Shown here: one piece after another, positions 24,200 to 33,547 of the stretch
Numbering within the stretch: position 1 is the stretch's first letter
Layout of the letters: each line of letters starts with the position of its first letter
Source of the DNA: Sipunculus nudus
Lineage: Eukaryota; Annelida; Sipuncula; Golfingiida; Sipunculidae
Length of the DNA: 64,000 nucleotides
NCBI GenBank assembly: GCA_026874595.1
Contig: CM049316.1
Location: 4,974,339-5,038,338, forward strand
Direction: 5' to 3'
Program-made: the position numbers and the translations under genes
Notes under the pieces: generated by a model
Seen by the model: the letters and a program-made list of their open reading frames with translations, nothing else
Databases searched by the model: none
Told to the model about the DNA's origin: nothing

Positions 24200-25234
24200 C
24201 TAACGGCGGCAGAAAAGACGTCTGACAAGATAAATAGTGTCTCGTCTGAACGATTCCGCACCAATGCAGTACAGTAAAACATTGATGGAATAACTACACG
24301 TGTACACACAGTTTAGGATCTTTGAAATAAAGAACCGTATCGGGTCCTCGCGATGAAAGCTCAGCGCCCATGAGATCGTGTACGGTAGATGCATCGCCAC
24401 ATACGATAATGTAATGAGCAGCAGAAAACTTGTAATTTTGTTCTTTTTTATACTTCTGTTATTATATAGATTCGGCCCAGGTGCGATGCCGAGTCCGATG
24501 GGTGACTTTGAGATTTTGTGTATGGTCAGCACAGACAAAATGAGTATGGCAATACTGAATAATACATTACAAAGTCCAATGTGTATCAAAACAAAATATA
24601 TGAAATAAACCTTAACATGATTTATATAGCAACCGGGATACTCGTCCTGGGTAAAACCGACCACTCCTAATACAAGTCCGAGGCAAAATACGACAACTAC
24701 GGTTAAGGATATTGCGATATTCTTGTATCTTAATATCCGAGAACTTCTCAGTGGATGAGCGACAGCCAGATACCGAATAATGCTTATGGTCAATATTAAA
24801 ACGCTTGATATAATCATTGCTGTTTCTTCAACAGCTGAACTTATTACACATTCTTGCATGGTAGAGGCAGCTAACCGGAACCTCGCGCCAATTAAATATA
24901 TGGTATCCGACGTGGTCAGACAGATCAGTAGGAATCCAGTAATACTTTTTCGGGTTTTCTTCGAGGACAGCATGACGATGATAGCGAATACGTTTCCTAA
25001 ACTCCCAGCGATAACGGAAACATACAAGAACTTAATGAAGATGTCAGAGCCTAGTTCATACAAATAAGAATATGTTTCAGGTTCTCGAGAATTGTTCTGT
25101 GTTAGATTCCGGCTTAGAGTAACATCATAATGGACGGTACTCTCTGTTGAGAACAGTCCATTACTCCAAACAGATGATGATGGCGGAATAGGAGAAGACA
25201 TAATTCTCGGTGTCAGTTGGTCTATTTCTTTCAT
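24200..25234 (-). CDS. Single-exon class A (rhodopsin-like) G-protein-coupled receptor, orphan
   Basis: The 344-residue protein has an extracellular N-terminus of about 65 residues (N43-L-T and N47-N-S sequons), seven hydrophobic segments and a short basic tail ending RRLFCRR. Class A landmarks: G80-N81 in TM1, D110 in TM2, C129 before TM3 and C202 in loop 2 (likely disulfide), R154-Y155 followed by LAVAHPL at the end of TM3, P284 in TM6, and N318..Y322 followed by helix 8 (GAESFRRD). Departures: I153 replaces Asp/Glu of DRY, TM4 has no Trp, and V319 replaces Pro of NPxxY. The overall look is of invertebrate peptide-receptor-like or lineage-expanded orphan receptors; the ligand is unknown. 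It should sit in the plasma membrane and couple to G proteins. The first Met is used; M12 is an alternative. The ORF is intronless, and an upstream ORF stop overlaps its ATG. Confidence 0.9.
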   Translation of the reverse strand: MKEIDQLTPRIMSSPIPPSSSVWSNGLFSTESTVHYDVTLSRNLTQNNSREPETYSYLYELGSDIFIKFLYVSVIAGSLGNVFAIIVMLSSKKTRKSITGFLLICLTTSDTIYLIGARFRLAASTMQECVISSAVEETAMIISSVLILTISIIRYLAVAHPLRSSRILRYKNIAISLTVVVVFCLGLVLGVVGFTQDEYPGCYINHVKVYFIYFVLIHIGLCNVLFSIAILILSVLTIHKISKSPIGLGIAPGPNLYNNRSIKKNKITSFLLLITLSYVAMHLPYTISWALSFHREDPIRFFISKILNCVYTCSYSINVLLYCIGAESFRRDTIYLVRRLFCRR

Positions 25235-25485
25235 TCAGCAATGTTTTCGTTCTGTATTATATCCTTGTTGTTGCAGTAAATTTTGATATCTTGTTGGTTT
25301 ACGACTTGCTTCTTAACCTCTACCATGCCAAGGATTGTTTCTATTGACATAGGATCAGTCAGGATCTTAAATATCAAAGACATGTAGTAAATTATGTTGA
25401 GTTCCTTAAAAGCACAGTGAATACAAACATAGTTATTATAACATCGTGACATAACGGGTCTTTGAAATGAAAGACTAGGGTACAA
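25231..25485 (-). CDS. Upstream ORF overlapping the receptor start (ATGA), 84 codons
   Basis: This minus-strand ORF ends with TGA inside the sequence ATGA that holds the receptor's start codon. Its C-terminal part (VVNQQDIKIY...) aligns in the same frame with the ORF at 30169-30354 in the duplicated locus (PTNQQVIKFY...). The indels between them appear to keep frame. It could be a regulatory uORF in the receptor mRNA, an upstream exon, or simply AT-rich DNA that stayed open by chance. It has no recognised domain; a hydrophobic stretch occupies the middle. Translation would hinder initiation at the receptor ATG unless ribosomes reinitiate. Confidence 0.3.
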   Translation of the reverse strand: MYPSLSFQRPVMSRCYNNYVCIHCAFKELNIIYYMSLIFKILTDPMSIETILGMVEVKKQVVNQQDIKIYCNNKDIIQNENIAE

Positions 25486-27090
25486 CTAATAGGAAACGGG
25501 GAGACTAACAAATAGAAAATTCATTTCTTTGAAATTAAACAGATACTACACCGAACAGGTAGAAGTGTATAGTTTGATGTTGCTTTACTGATTAAATGGA
25601 TTTGCATTAAGTCAAGTTACCCGAGTGCAAGGAGATGTAATTGATTACGTTCCAGAATATCAGTCGATAACCATTGAACCGATTGACGAATTAGACGCGG
25701 AAAAGCAAGTGAATGTGTGTGTGTGTGGGGGGGGGGGTATCGTTATGATTTCTCATCATATACTATTATAAAAAGTGGGTTATAGCCACGGAAAGCTTTT
25801 AAAAGCTTGGGATACAGCAGTTGTAAGATTTGCGGTAATGTCATGGCCACGCCGGTTAAGACAACAAATATTGGTTATCTAAAGGGGGAAACTTAGCCAG
25901 TAATGCTGCAGACGGAACAGACGGTGTAACATCAAAATTATATATTCATTAAATAAGAGTGGGTTATATCCACGGAATAATATGAACGCTAAAGAATGGC
26001 AACAGAGTAAATAGAGACTGGAGTTCTGGTGAAGCTAAAATAAAAAAAAAAACCATATTATTGGGACTTGTCCTACCGAAGGCAGAACAGTTGCATTTAT
26101 CTGGTATTGATGCCCGCTTTGTTCAAGTGTACTTCTGTCCACGAATTGAACCTGTGTTCAAATGCACTTGCGCCGGTCAAGCATCTCCGGGGGTCGGGCG
26201 GGGTCGGGGAGGGTAGGTTTTGTGGGGCGTTAGATTAACATCCTGTTCACTTATAACATACGGATTACCTCTTTATGACGGTCGTAAACAGAAAGTTACA
26301 TATTTTTACTCTCAGTGTCTTTGGAACGAGTTGTCATAATGACCACTCAGTCTGTGATACATAGATTAACAAATTTACTTGATGATTCTTAACAGGGAGT
26401 GTTAAAGAACATTTACCTTCTGTTACCTGTCCTCCAGCTGGTCTCGCGTGGTAGGCTTTAAAGACGGCGTGCCGACATTTCGTCGTGTGGACTGTGCAAG
26501 TTGTTCAGTGTAGTCGTGATTATGGAGATATACGTACTGCAAATGAGGGTGGTATGTCGAATCTCATGTAATGGCCATGTGGTTGGAAAAGTGCTAAAAT
26601 TATATACATGACGTTATGTTCAGTTGACTATGGCTTCTTCTCGCATGTTAACTCGACAATTGTGTTAGGTGATAATTAAATGACCTTGATACATACTGTC
26701 AAATGCCTCCTGTGTAATGTTTTGACCAGTGTCTCGCCTCATGATTCAGACACATTCATGGCATCCTACCAATGACTGTCGTTGGAAATGTGGTGCTGTT
26801 ATCCATCATCTAATATTCGTTTGGTGCGGACATCACAAAATGACACGAAAATAACACGGTCACCCTTTACTCCTTTAAAAATAAAATGGCCACTTTTATA
26901 CATGATGCGTTATAAAAAAATATCAACTGAAATACCCTGAATGCGAAAATTCGTGTGTATAAATTGGATAATAGCCCTTAAGGACGAGAGTGTTCCAGGG
27001 TCGAACAGAATAAATATAATGGTATATGAAATCATGTGTATGCCCGAAAGCATGATTAATAATGTGCTGCTTCATTCTAGAGATATACTG
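25250..27090. repeat. Segmental duplication, copy A (upstream flank of the receptor)
   Basis: Blocks here recur in direct orientation at 30.18-32.95 kb: 25255-25590 with 30185-30575 ('agtttgatgtt', 'gttggttt', 'acacagttaatacaaa'-like); 25770-25860 with 31845-31935 ('gggttatagc', 'gcggtaat-tcatgg'); 26400-26480 with 32515-32590 ('cctcgcgtggt-ggctttaaag'); 26640-26690 with 32700-32750; and 26985-27085 with 32815-32945 ('ccagggt-gaacag-ataaata', 'agagatat'). Between blocks the sequence is unalignable by eye, so the copies are old. A POU-type octamer (ATTTGCAT) at 25600-25607, upstream of the receptor, is absent from copy B. A perfect 16-base palindrome, AAGCTTTTAAAAGCTT, lies at 25793-25808. No separate gene is seen. 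Confidence 0.8.
25713..25738. repeat. Microsatellite (GT)n followed by a G-run
   Basis: A GT dinucleotide run of about 7 repeats runs straight into about 11 consecutive G residues. Confidence 0.95.
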
Positions 27091-27279
27091 TGGATTCAGA
27101 ATTGTTCGGTGGGTGTTTATTTAAGGGGAATCCGTGCGTAACCTTTATCCACCAACCATAAGGTTTATTATATAGAATTTTTTTGCAATGGTTACAGAGC
27201 TTATAATAATCCTAAAATTCTGCAGGTTTGACGAAGGCTGACGACAGCGACAATGAAAGATGATTGGACTGAAAACAAT

Positions 27280-27880
27280 AGGTCAAAGTCAAAAACATTA
27301 CCACACCAGGTTTAAGGAAAGTAGATGAGACCAGAGCTGAGAAACTGACACCTTTGCTGTAATATGGCAATCTTTATCAGGAATTGATAAAACTGGCCAT
27401 GAATCATAAACATATGAGGTTTCAGGTCACTTGATGAATCCGAAGATGATAAATTTGTAACCATGCTGCAATTTGACAGTCTTAAAATATATTTAAAAAA
27501 TGCATAGCAAAAAAAAAAAAAAAAAAAAGGAAAAATACAGGTGGCATCACCAGTCTCTGGGAACTGATAAAGCTAGTCGCGATCAATAAACATACGAGGT
27601 ATCATTACACTAGATGAAACCTCAGATGAGAAACCGTCAGATTTGCTGTAATTTGACAAGCCAAAAAATATAGATTAAAAAATGTATGAACATTTTTAAA
27701 AAATATATACCGGTGGCTCCACCAGTGTTTGGGAACTGATAAAGAAAGGCATGATCAATAAACACGAGGTTTCAGGACATTAGATGAAACCACACATGAA
27801 AAGCCGACAAAAGAAAACGATAAGTAGCCCATAAATAAAAAAAAATACTCATATACCGAGGAAATATATTCAGTTCCACC
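27280..27880 (-). repeat. Tandem ~175-bp units, reverse-oriented fragment of the dispersed family
   Basis: Three units start near 27386, 27566 and 27738 (spacing 180 and 172), each with 'aactgataaa', 'atca(t/a)aaaca' and 'gaggttt-aggaca-tagatgaaacc'. The preceding 'ggtggcatcaccagtctctg' is the reverse complement of the 'ggtggcgccacctg' block of the 57-59 kb element, which identifies the family and its orientation. A 20-base A-run (27509-27528) lies inside. There is no ORF. Confidence 0.7.
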
Positions 27881-28959
27881 TTGAGGTGAGCAAACAAAAC
27901 ACGATTTCATCAGTGTCGGACTTACAAGTGACTAAATGTGGACTTTCTTTCTCTCATATTATCTCGAAAAAAGTCGTAGGTAAAGGTCATTTTGCCCTGC
28001 TTATCTTATTTGATTGTTCGTTTGAATAAATGTTATGTTAAAATAAAATAAACAACCGTGTGGCAGCGTTAATATAGTTAGCCCTGGCTGGGTGATGAGT
28101 CACGGCGAGCTGAGCACAATTATGAGCTAGAGCCCAGTCTAACTGTGGACTCGTTCCCGTGCACCAGAGTCGAAAGGGGATACCTTCTGAACGAACAAAC
28201 GGCATTCCAACACCCAGCGCCGGGACTCGCTCTCATTAACCTAGTTATAATTCAGATACGCATGGTTTTATTTGATAGAAACCGGCAAATTTATTCCTGA
28301 GAAATCTATCGAGATGTACCCAATTTTTTTCAGATAAGACAGCCGATATTTTTGTCATATGTGTCATTCGGCCTTTTGCTTGTAGGCTACCGGGCTGCGT
28401 GAAGCTGACATTTGATTTGAAGAGTCAGAAAAATATAAATATTCAATGGGTTTTTAACAAAGAAATCACTGATCTTTGGCATATTTTCAGTCACTGATCT
28501 TTGGCATATTTTCAGGTCTGTTCACATATTAATTTTGATACATTGCACGACTAGGAACGATTACACCACGAACGTTTTAACCCAACGAATAGTGTTTCAG
28601 GTCAAAACCACGTAATTTTAAACCCACGATATTTTCTGAATAAACATGTATATTTAACAATTAAATTGCCAAATGAAACAGAGCTGATATCATGTACAGA
28701 ACATGGCCTATCTTCTCATTTTCATATTACGTGACGTTTTATGTGAATGACATGTGAAAACGCCAACAGTGTCTTTGGTCATACTTCTACAACGCATGGT
28801 AATAATACTCGTATTATGCCACTGTATGGGCTAATCATTACCGGAAAACCCAGTATTTTCGTAACTGTCACTGTATTTTAATATACTCTTAAATAAAATG
28901 GTCTGCTTTTACAGTATTGTACCTCAAGACCCCGATGAGACTGCCTGGACCTGTCCTGG
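27880..28959. other. Intergenic DNA without a recognised gene
   Basis: A relatively GC-rich patch at 28060-28250 was examined for tRNA or SINE promoter boxes and none was convincing. A perfect 25-bp tandem duplication occurs at 28466-28490 and 28491-28515. Nothing else is recognised. Confidence 0.4.
28466..28515. repeat. Perfect 25-bp tandem duplication
   Basis: The 25-mer beginning 'tcactgatctttggcata' and ending 'ttttcag' is present twice without mismatch, end to end. This indicates a recent local slippage or duplication event. Confidence 0.95.
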
Positions 28960-29419
28960 GCACAGGCGCTTGAATTGCTATGAGTGAGATTTCGGTAAAA
29001 TTTGTTACTTTTCTGGGTCATTTCCTTATAACTATTACTAATCTGACATTTTCCTAGCGTTTTCACACAATATGGTCCATCTCTTTCATATTTTACTTAA
29101 TATTTAAGATAAGCAGGCAAGAAGCCCCCGTCGTTAGGTCTGACAGCCATGGCATAGCAACCGAGGACGGGTTTTCTGATTGGTTGACAAGTCTACTATT
29201 GGAGTCTTCAGATGGTGACACCGCTGAAGTAACAATGGTTCAGCCAATCACGCATGTACTTCAAATTTAGCCTGAAACCGATGTGCCATGGCTGTCGGGC
29301 CTAACAACGGGGGCTTCTTGCCTGCATATCTTAACATTAAGTAAATAATAATATAGTAATGACCCAGGGAAGTAACAAAATAAACCGAAATCTACTTTAT
29401 AGCAATTCAAGCGCCTGTG
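28960..29419. mobile_element. Long inverted-repeat (foldback/MITE-like) element
   Basis: The left arm (28960-29154) and right arm (29283-29419) are reverse complements over most of their length. Outer ends are 'cacaggcgcttgaattgcta' (28961-28980) against its complement at 29400-29418. Inner arms share 'gcaggcaagaagcccccgt' and 'gacagccatggca' with their complements at 29284-29326. The left arm carries about 55 extra bases near 29035-29090. The ~130-bp loop contains 'ctgattggttgac' and 'gttcagccaatcac', themselves in inverted order. There is no coding capacity, so it is non-autonomous. No clear target-site duplication is visible. Confidence 0.85.
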
Positions 29420-30080
29420 TTACCATAGCAATCGTTTGTTTATCAACATTGTTCTCAAGAAGGTCTATATATTAGATCCGACTTGACTCAAGATTAGGTC
29501 TTCAAGACCAGTATTGAGCTCAAGACTGTCTTAAGATGTATATTAAAACCCACCCCTGGCCCCGGACGAATCATATATACAAACCTCTGTGTAAGGGTTC
29601 CTATTGTTCTCCATTATTATACACGCATTACATATGTACTAATGCAATATCTACCGGTAGGAAAATTATAGCACATTTTCTTCATTTCTCAAGTTGAATA
29701 ATCGATTTATGCAAAAGAACCGGGGAAATTATACGGTATATCCAACAAATTGCTCTCGATGAAATGACCAAAGTATGTGCTTTAATTGGTTATATAATAT
29801 TACTCTTCGGCGTACAAAATTATGATGTCTAGAGTAATCTTAATACTTAGCGGTATAGGTTTGATTATATAATAATAAAGACAAATAAATATATATATAT
29901 ATATTTACAACTACGTTAAATTGACTTCACTGATGTATCACAGGGTATTAAGAACTTTTATGGATATATACATTACTTATAAACTGTTCTTAATAAATTG
30001 TGCTAAAGTGCTGCCACAAATAGCGCCCGATAGCATTAGATATGTCACACTTGTTGGGAAAATGCGCTTCAGAAATATAT
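29420..30080. other. Intergenic DNA, AT-rich, with a short (TA)n run
   Basis: No ORF, RNA gene or repeat-family match was recognised. A short TA dinucleotide run lies at about 29887-29904. The receptor duplicate fades out at the lower edge of copy B, around 30080. Confidence 0.4.
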
Positions 30081-30180
30081 ATATTTCATAATATCTGTTA
30101 CGGGAAGTCCTTTCATCCAGAAGATGGCCGATTGGGAGAAGACTTTTTCTTTCTCAGGTTAAAGTGATCTACTTATTTAT
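30080..30180 (-). pseudogene. Truncated 5' end of a duplicated receptor gene
   Basis: On the plus strand 'ctgttacgggaagtcc', 'catccaga', 'tggccgattgggagaagac' and 'tttatttcaacaat' align in order with 25143-25250, which covers the receptor's first ~30 codons and its start. The receptor ATG corresponds to an ATA-containing sequence here, and indels break the frame. The homology ends at about 30080 in TA-rich sequence, and no transmembrane-coding part exists between here and 27 kb. This is therefore a non-functional fragment. It shows that the duplication covering 30.08-32.95 kb once included, or broke within, the receptor coding region. Confidence 0.7.
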
Positions 30181-30354
30181 TTCAACAATATTTTGCTCTG
30201 CACGGACTCTGATTGTGCTGTAAAATTTGATAACCTGCTGGTTTGTAGGCTTATTATTTCTCTCTTTGACGGCAAAGAACATTGGTATTGACTTCACAAT
30301 GATTATAACTGGTACCAAAATGCCAACGATACTAAGCAAATTAAAGCGTTTCAA
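30169..30354 (-). CDS. Paralogue of the receptor upstream ORF, 61 codons
   Basis: This minus-strand ORF begins MKRFNLLSIVGILVPVIIIV (hydrophobic) and contains TNQQVIKFY, which aligns in frame with VNQQDIKIY of the 25231-25485 ORF. It is open although the neighbouring receptor fragment is dead. It is either chance openness or a trace of coding constraint on an upstream peptide or exon. Evidence for translation is weak. Confidence 0.2.
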   Translation of the reverse strand: MKRFNLLSIVGILVPVIIIVKSIPMFFAVKERNNKPTNQQVIKFYSTIRVRAEQNIVEINK

Positions 30355-30610
30355 AGATTGGCGTTATAGGTCGGTGGTTGCCCTCTACAGTGTGGATTTC
30401 TTTGAAGACACAGTTAATACAAAATGGTTATTGTACACTCTGATATAACTGGTCAAATGACTTGGGACACCTATAATAGGGAGTAGGGGATATGTCAAAT
30501 AGAAATGTTATTTTTTATAATTAAACGAGCCTGATGTAGAAGCGTACAGTTTGATGTTTCCATGTTAATTAGAATGGAGAGAAAGGATATGGCAGAATAC
30601 CAGGCAACTA

Positions 30611-30878
30611 TTGTAACAAGGGACCCATGGGTCACGTCGCTCAGCTGAATTTTGGAAAATATTAGCAAATGCAAAATACTCTTATTTCTTTTGGTTTTTC
30701 ATGTTTATAAGCATATGATAAGGTAAGAGAAAATGGCCCTGAAAGGGGTTGATGGGGGGAGGAGTCTCTGTTGTTACCGCTGGTTGCTAAAAAAAATGTG
30801 AAATTATAAGATTCATCTTGTTTCTAGTACAGGTCTGTCTACAGAATGGTGTGTGTGTGTGTGTGTTTGGTGTGTGTG

Positions 30879-30933
<55 letters not shown>

Positions 30934-31764
30934 CCTGTGGTATTTACTGCAGACAGCCTGATCAAGCTCAACTAAAAAGATAGGGCTGGCCGGAAGTGAT
31001 GGGATTACATAACAAAAACCTGGGGAGCATAGTGAGCTGCACTGAATGACCAACAGTGACCAAAGTGGACAACAAGAGCCTCCAAACAAAATTCACTATC
31101 TAGCCTAATTTTGGAGTTTTATTTTCAAGTTTCAGATTTTAACAGATTAAATCCTTATGCTTACATGCTGTGAATATTAAATCCACAGTATTTACAGGAA
31201 GAAAAAACGTGCCGTGGCAAAAGTTAGGCAAAATTTTAGGTACTGATTTTATATTTATGCTAATAACTTGATAAAATTGCAAATTCAGATCTAATTTTCT
31301 GTATACAACTGAATCTTGATTAAATGAAGTTATATCCCTGAAAAAAAGTTTCTAGCTTCAGCAATTATTATGTTAAGTGAGTAAATATATTTCCTGATTT
31401 TTTACAAGATACATTATGTTTGGGCCCATAACTTCAACAAATTACGCATTACTGACCTAATTTTAGGAAATGTATGGTAGAATATGTATATTTACTATGA
31501 TCAAATTATGGTCAGTGGTTTTGATATTAAGATGTCTTTAACTGTAAAAATTTTTTAATGAAAAACGGAGGTTTTTCCTTAATATCATGAAGGAACGAAG
31601 TCTTAGTGACCCAATTTTCAGTATGACAGATTTTGGGGACATCTAACTGTATGCAAAACTTTGGATTCGCAGGTCCAACGGTTTTAAAAAGTGCCCTGTT
31701 AACGGCCGGACGGACGGACGACGGACCACGACTATAGCTCAGATGACATAGTCAGCTGAGCTAA
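30611..31764 (-). mobile_element. Dispersed non-autonomous element, opposite orientation to the 57-59 kb copy
   Basis: Its left end, 'taacaagggacccatgggtc' followed by 'gctcagctga', matches the complement of 59170-59207. Its right end, 'ggacggacggacgacggacc' then 'agctcagatgacatagtcag' and 'ctgagctaaaa', matches the complement of 57074-57150. The two copies thus share both ends in opposite orientation. The interior differs and contains microsatellites but no enzyme ORF. The element interrupts copy B of the segmental duplication, so it inserted after that duplication. Confidence 0.8.
30848..30930. repeat. Compound microsatellite (GT)n-(GA)n
   Basis: GT runs at 30849-30866 and 30871-30880 are followed by about 25 GA repeats to 30930. 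An ORF that reads through this on the minus strand gives poly-Ser-Leu and is an artefact. Confidence 0.97.
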
Positions 31765-32949
31765 AATGGTTCACGCAACATGCCGACGCTGTAAAGTAAG
31801 TGAACGCAGGGGTAGCGATATCATCTCTCAGTAATATATCTTTTACACACAGCGGGTTATAGCTATGGAAAATAAAGCGAAGCTTGGAATGCCACAGGCG
31901 CAACATGTGCGGTAATATCATGGTCACGTTGGGTATACGAATGTTTCAGGGCAAAACCGTCCCAGCACACGGTCTCAGTACCTAATCCTGAACTGTTTTA
32001 CACTTTGTTATGGTTCTGCGTGAAATTAACATGTATCCACCTGTGTCGATTAACAATAACACGTCCGGGTGACCGGAGGTCCGATCTTTTCCCCAGATCA
32101 AAACAGATCAAAAACAAAGAGTCGTCCAAACTTATCCATATACGTCCTCTGATATATTTCTTTAGTAGGCATAAATTTGGTGAAGGGTTGGAAAATCACT
32201 CGAGGAACTATCCATTAAAATTTTAAGCTAATTAGATCACCATAAATAAATTTCTAATTCAAATTATTATACATCATAGTGTGTGTACTGGGGCGGGGCG
32301 TCTGATAAGCATCCCGGCCGGGGTATAAAGACTAAACTACGCATATATAGTAAACATTACTATTGTAAGCTCGCGGTACTTTGATTTTTTATAGAGGTAC
32401 TGCCAATTAATGGCTTTGCAATAATATGATCGTCTTTCTTACGAGGGCACATAACAGCCATTCCATCTGTAATTCATGAAATAACAGCTATATACTTGCT
32501 GAGCCTTTGCACACAGTTGTTAAAGAACCTTGTCCTCCCTTTGACCTCGCGTGGTGGGCTTTAAAGAAGGCTCTCTTATCACATCTGTTGTTTCCAGTTG
32601 AAGCGTGATTTTGAAGAGGTACCTTTAACAAGTGAGGGGGTATTATTGAAAATCTCATTAAATACCATAATGGTAGCTATAAATTGGTGTTCACACATTA
32701 TGACTCGAGGATTGATTCTGTTTGGTGATAATTACAAAACCAGAGGCTTTTAGATCGATACAGACTGCCACGTAAATCAGATGTTTCACGTAATGTGTTG
32801 TTGCCCAGGGTCTTTTGGTGAAGGCCAGGTGATCCAGGGTAGAACAGTATAAATAATAGTGCCTGAAATACTGGTTATCGCTGAGGGCATGTGTAAACAT
32901 GTTGTTGCAGATTCCAGAGATATGTTTTCGAATCTGCGTCAAATGAAAC

Positions 32950-33547
32950 AAAGCTGAAATCATGTAATGTATGAAAAATATTTTAAATGCTCCATGTCGT
33001 TAGCAATAAAGAGTATCAGAAACTTATAAACGGTGGAGAGTACCTTATTTAAAGCCATATAGAATGATACGTGAAATGCAAAAAATGCCCCTCCCCCATT
33101 AAATTTACATACATCATATCATGTCATTTCATTCATCTGTTATTACCCCTTCTTAACGCGAGGCTCCAGTGTCTGAGTACGTGTATTTATCATTATGAGA
33201 GTCTTAAATGTATGAACCTTTGACTGTTTTTGGATCAGAACACATTTCTGTATACCGTGAGAACTATGAAACTGGTCAATATTCCCCTTTAGATAACAAA
33301 CAATGTCTATTGATTTGATTATCTGACTAAAATTTTAATGCTGTTCAAACAGTGACAAAGTGTTTTTATCCTTCCTTGGTTACACGTAGTTTTAAATTAA
33401 AACATATGCATTTTGCGTGACAGGCGGCATAATCGGTGTCTCATCAGTAGCAAACTCTGCCTAATATCACACAAAGGGTTCCATTATTATTTATGTTATA
33501 TTTTGCGTGACTGGTGGCAATGTTACAATGGACATGTGAAAACAATA
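32950..33547. other. Flank of array 2, no gene recognised
   Basis: This AT-rich DNA holds a short imperfect direct repeat ('attttgcgtgac-gg-ggca' near 33410 and 33505) just before array 2 begins. No ORF with recognisable content and no RNA gene was seen. Confidence 0.4.

Larger units (their letters stand above)
30180..32950. repeat. Segmental duplication, copy B (diverged; interrupted by a mobile element)
   Basis: This is the partner of 25250-27090, with blocks in the same order and orientation. It is longer because a 1.15-kb dispersed element sits at 30611-31764, and because it carries the 31945-32085 block whose match lies at 22755-22900. It holds no supported gene. The ORFs here (for example 32691-32963 minus) have no match in copy A. 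Confidence 0.8.

Noticed and set aside
24378-25067. Plus-strand ORFs opposite the receptor (24378-24608, 24780-25067)
   Set aside because: They are antisense shadows of the receptor's hydrophobic codons.
28060-28250. GC-richer patch with boxes resembling a tRNA-derived SINE promoter
   Set aside because: The A-box-like and B-box-like sequences are in the wrong order and too mismatched, and no cloverleaf was found.
30787-31089. 100-codon minus ORF
   Set aside because: It reads through (GA)n and (GT)n microsatellites inside a mobile element, giving Ser-Leu and Thr-His runs.
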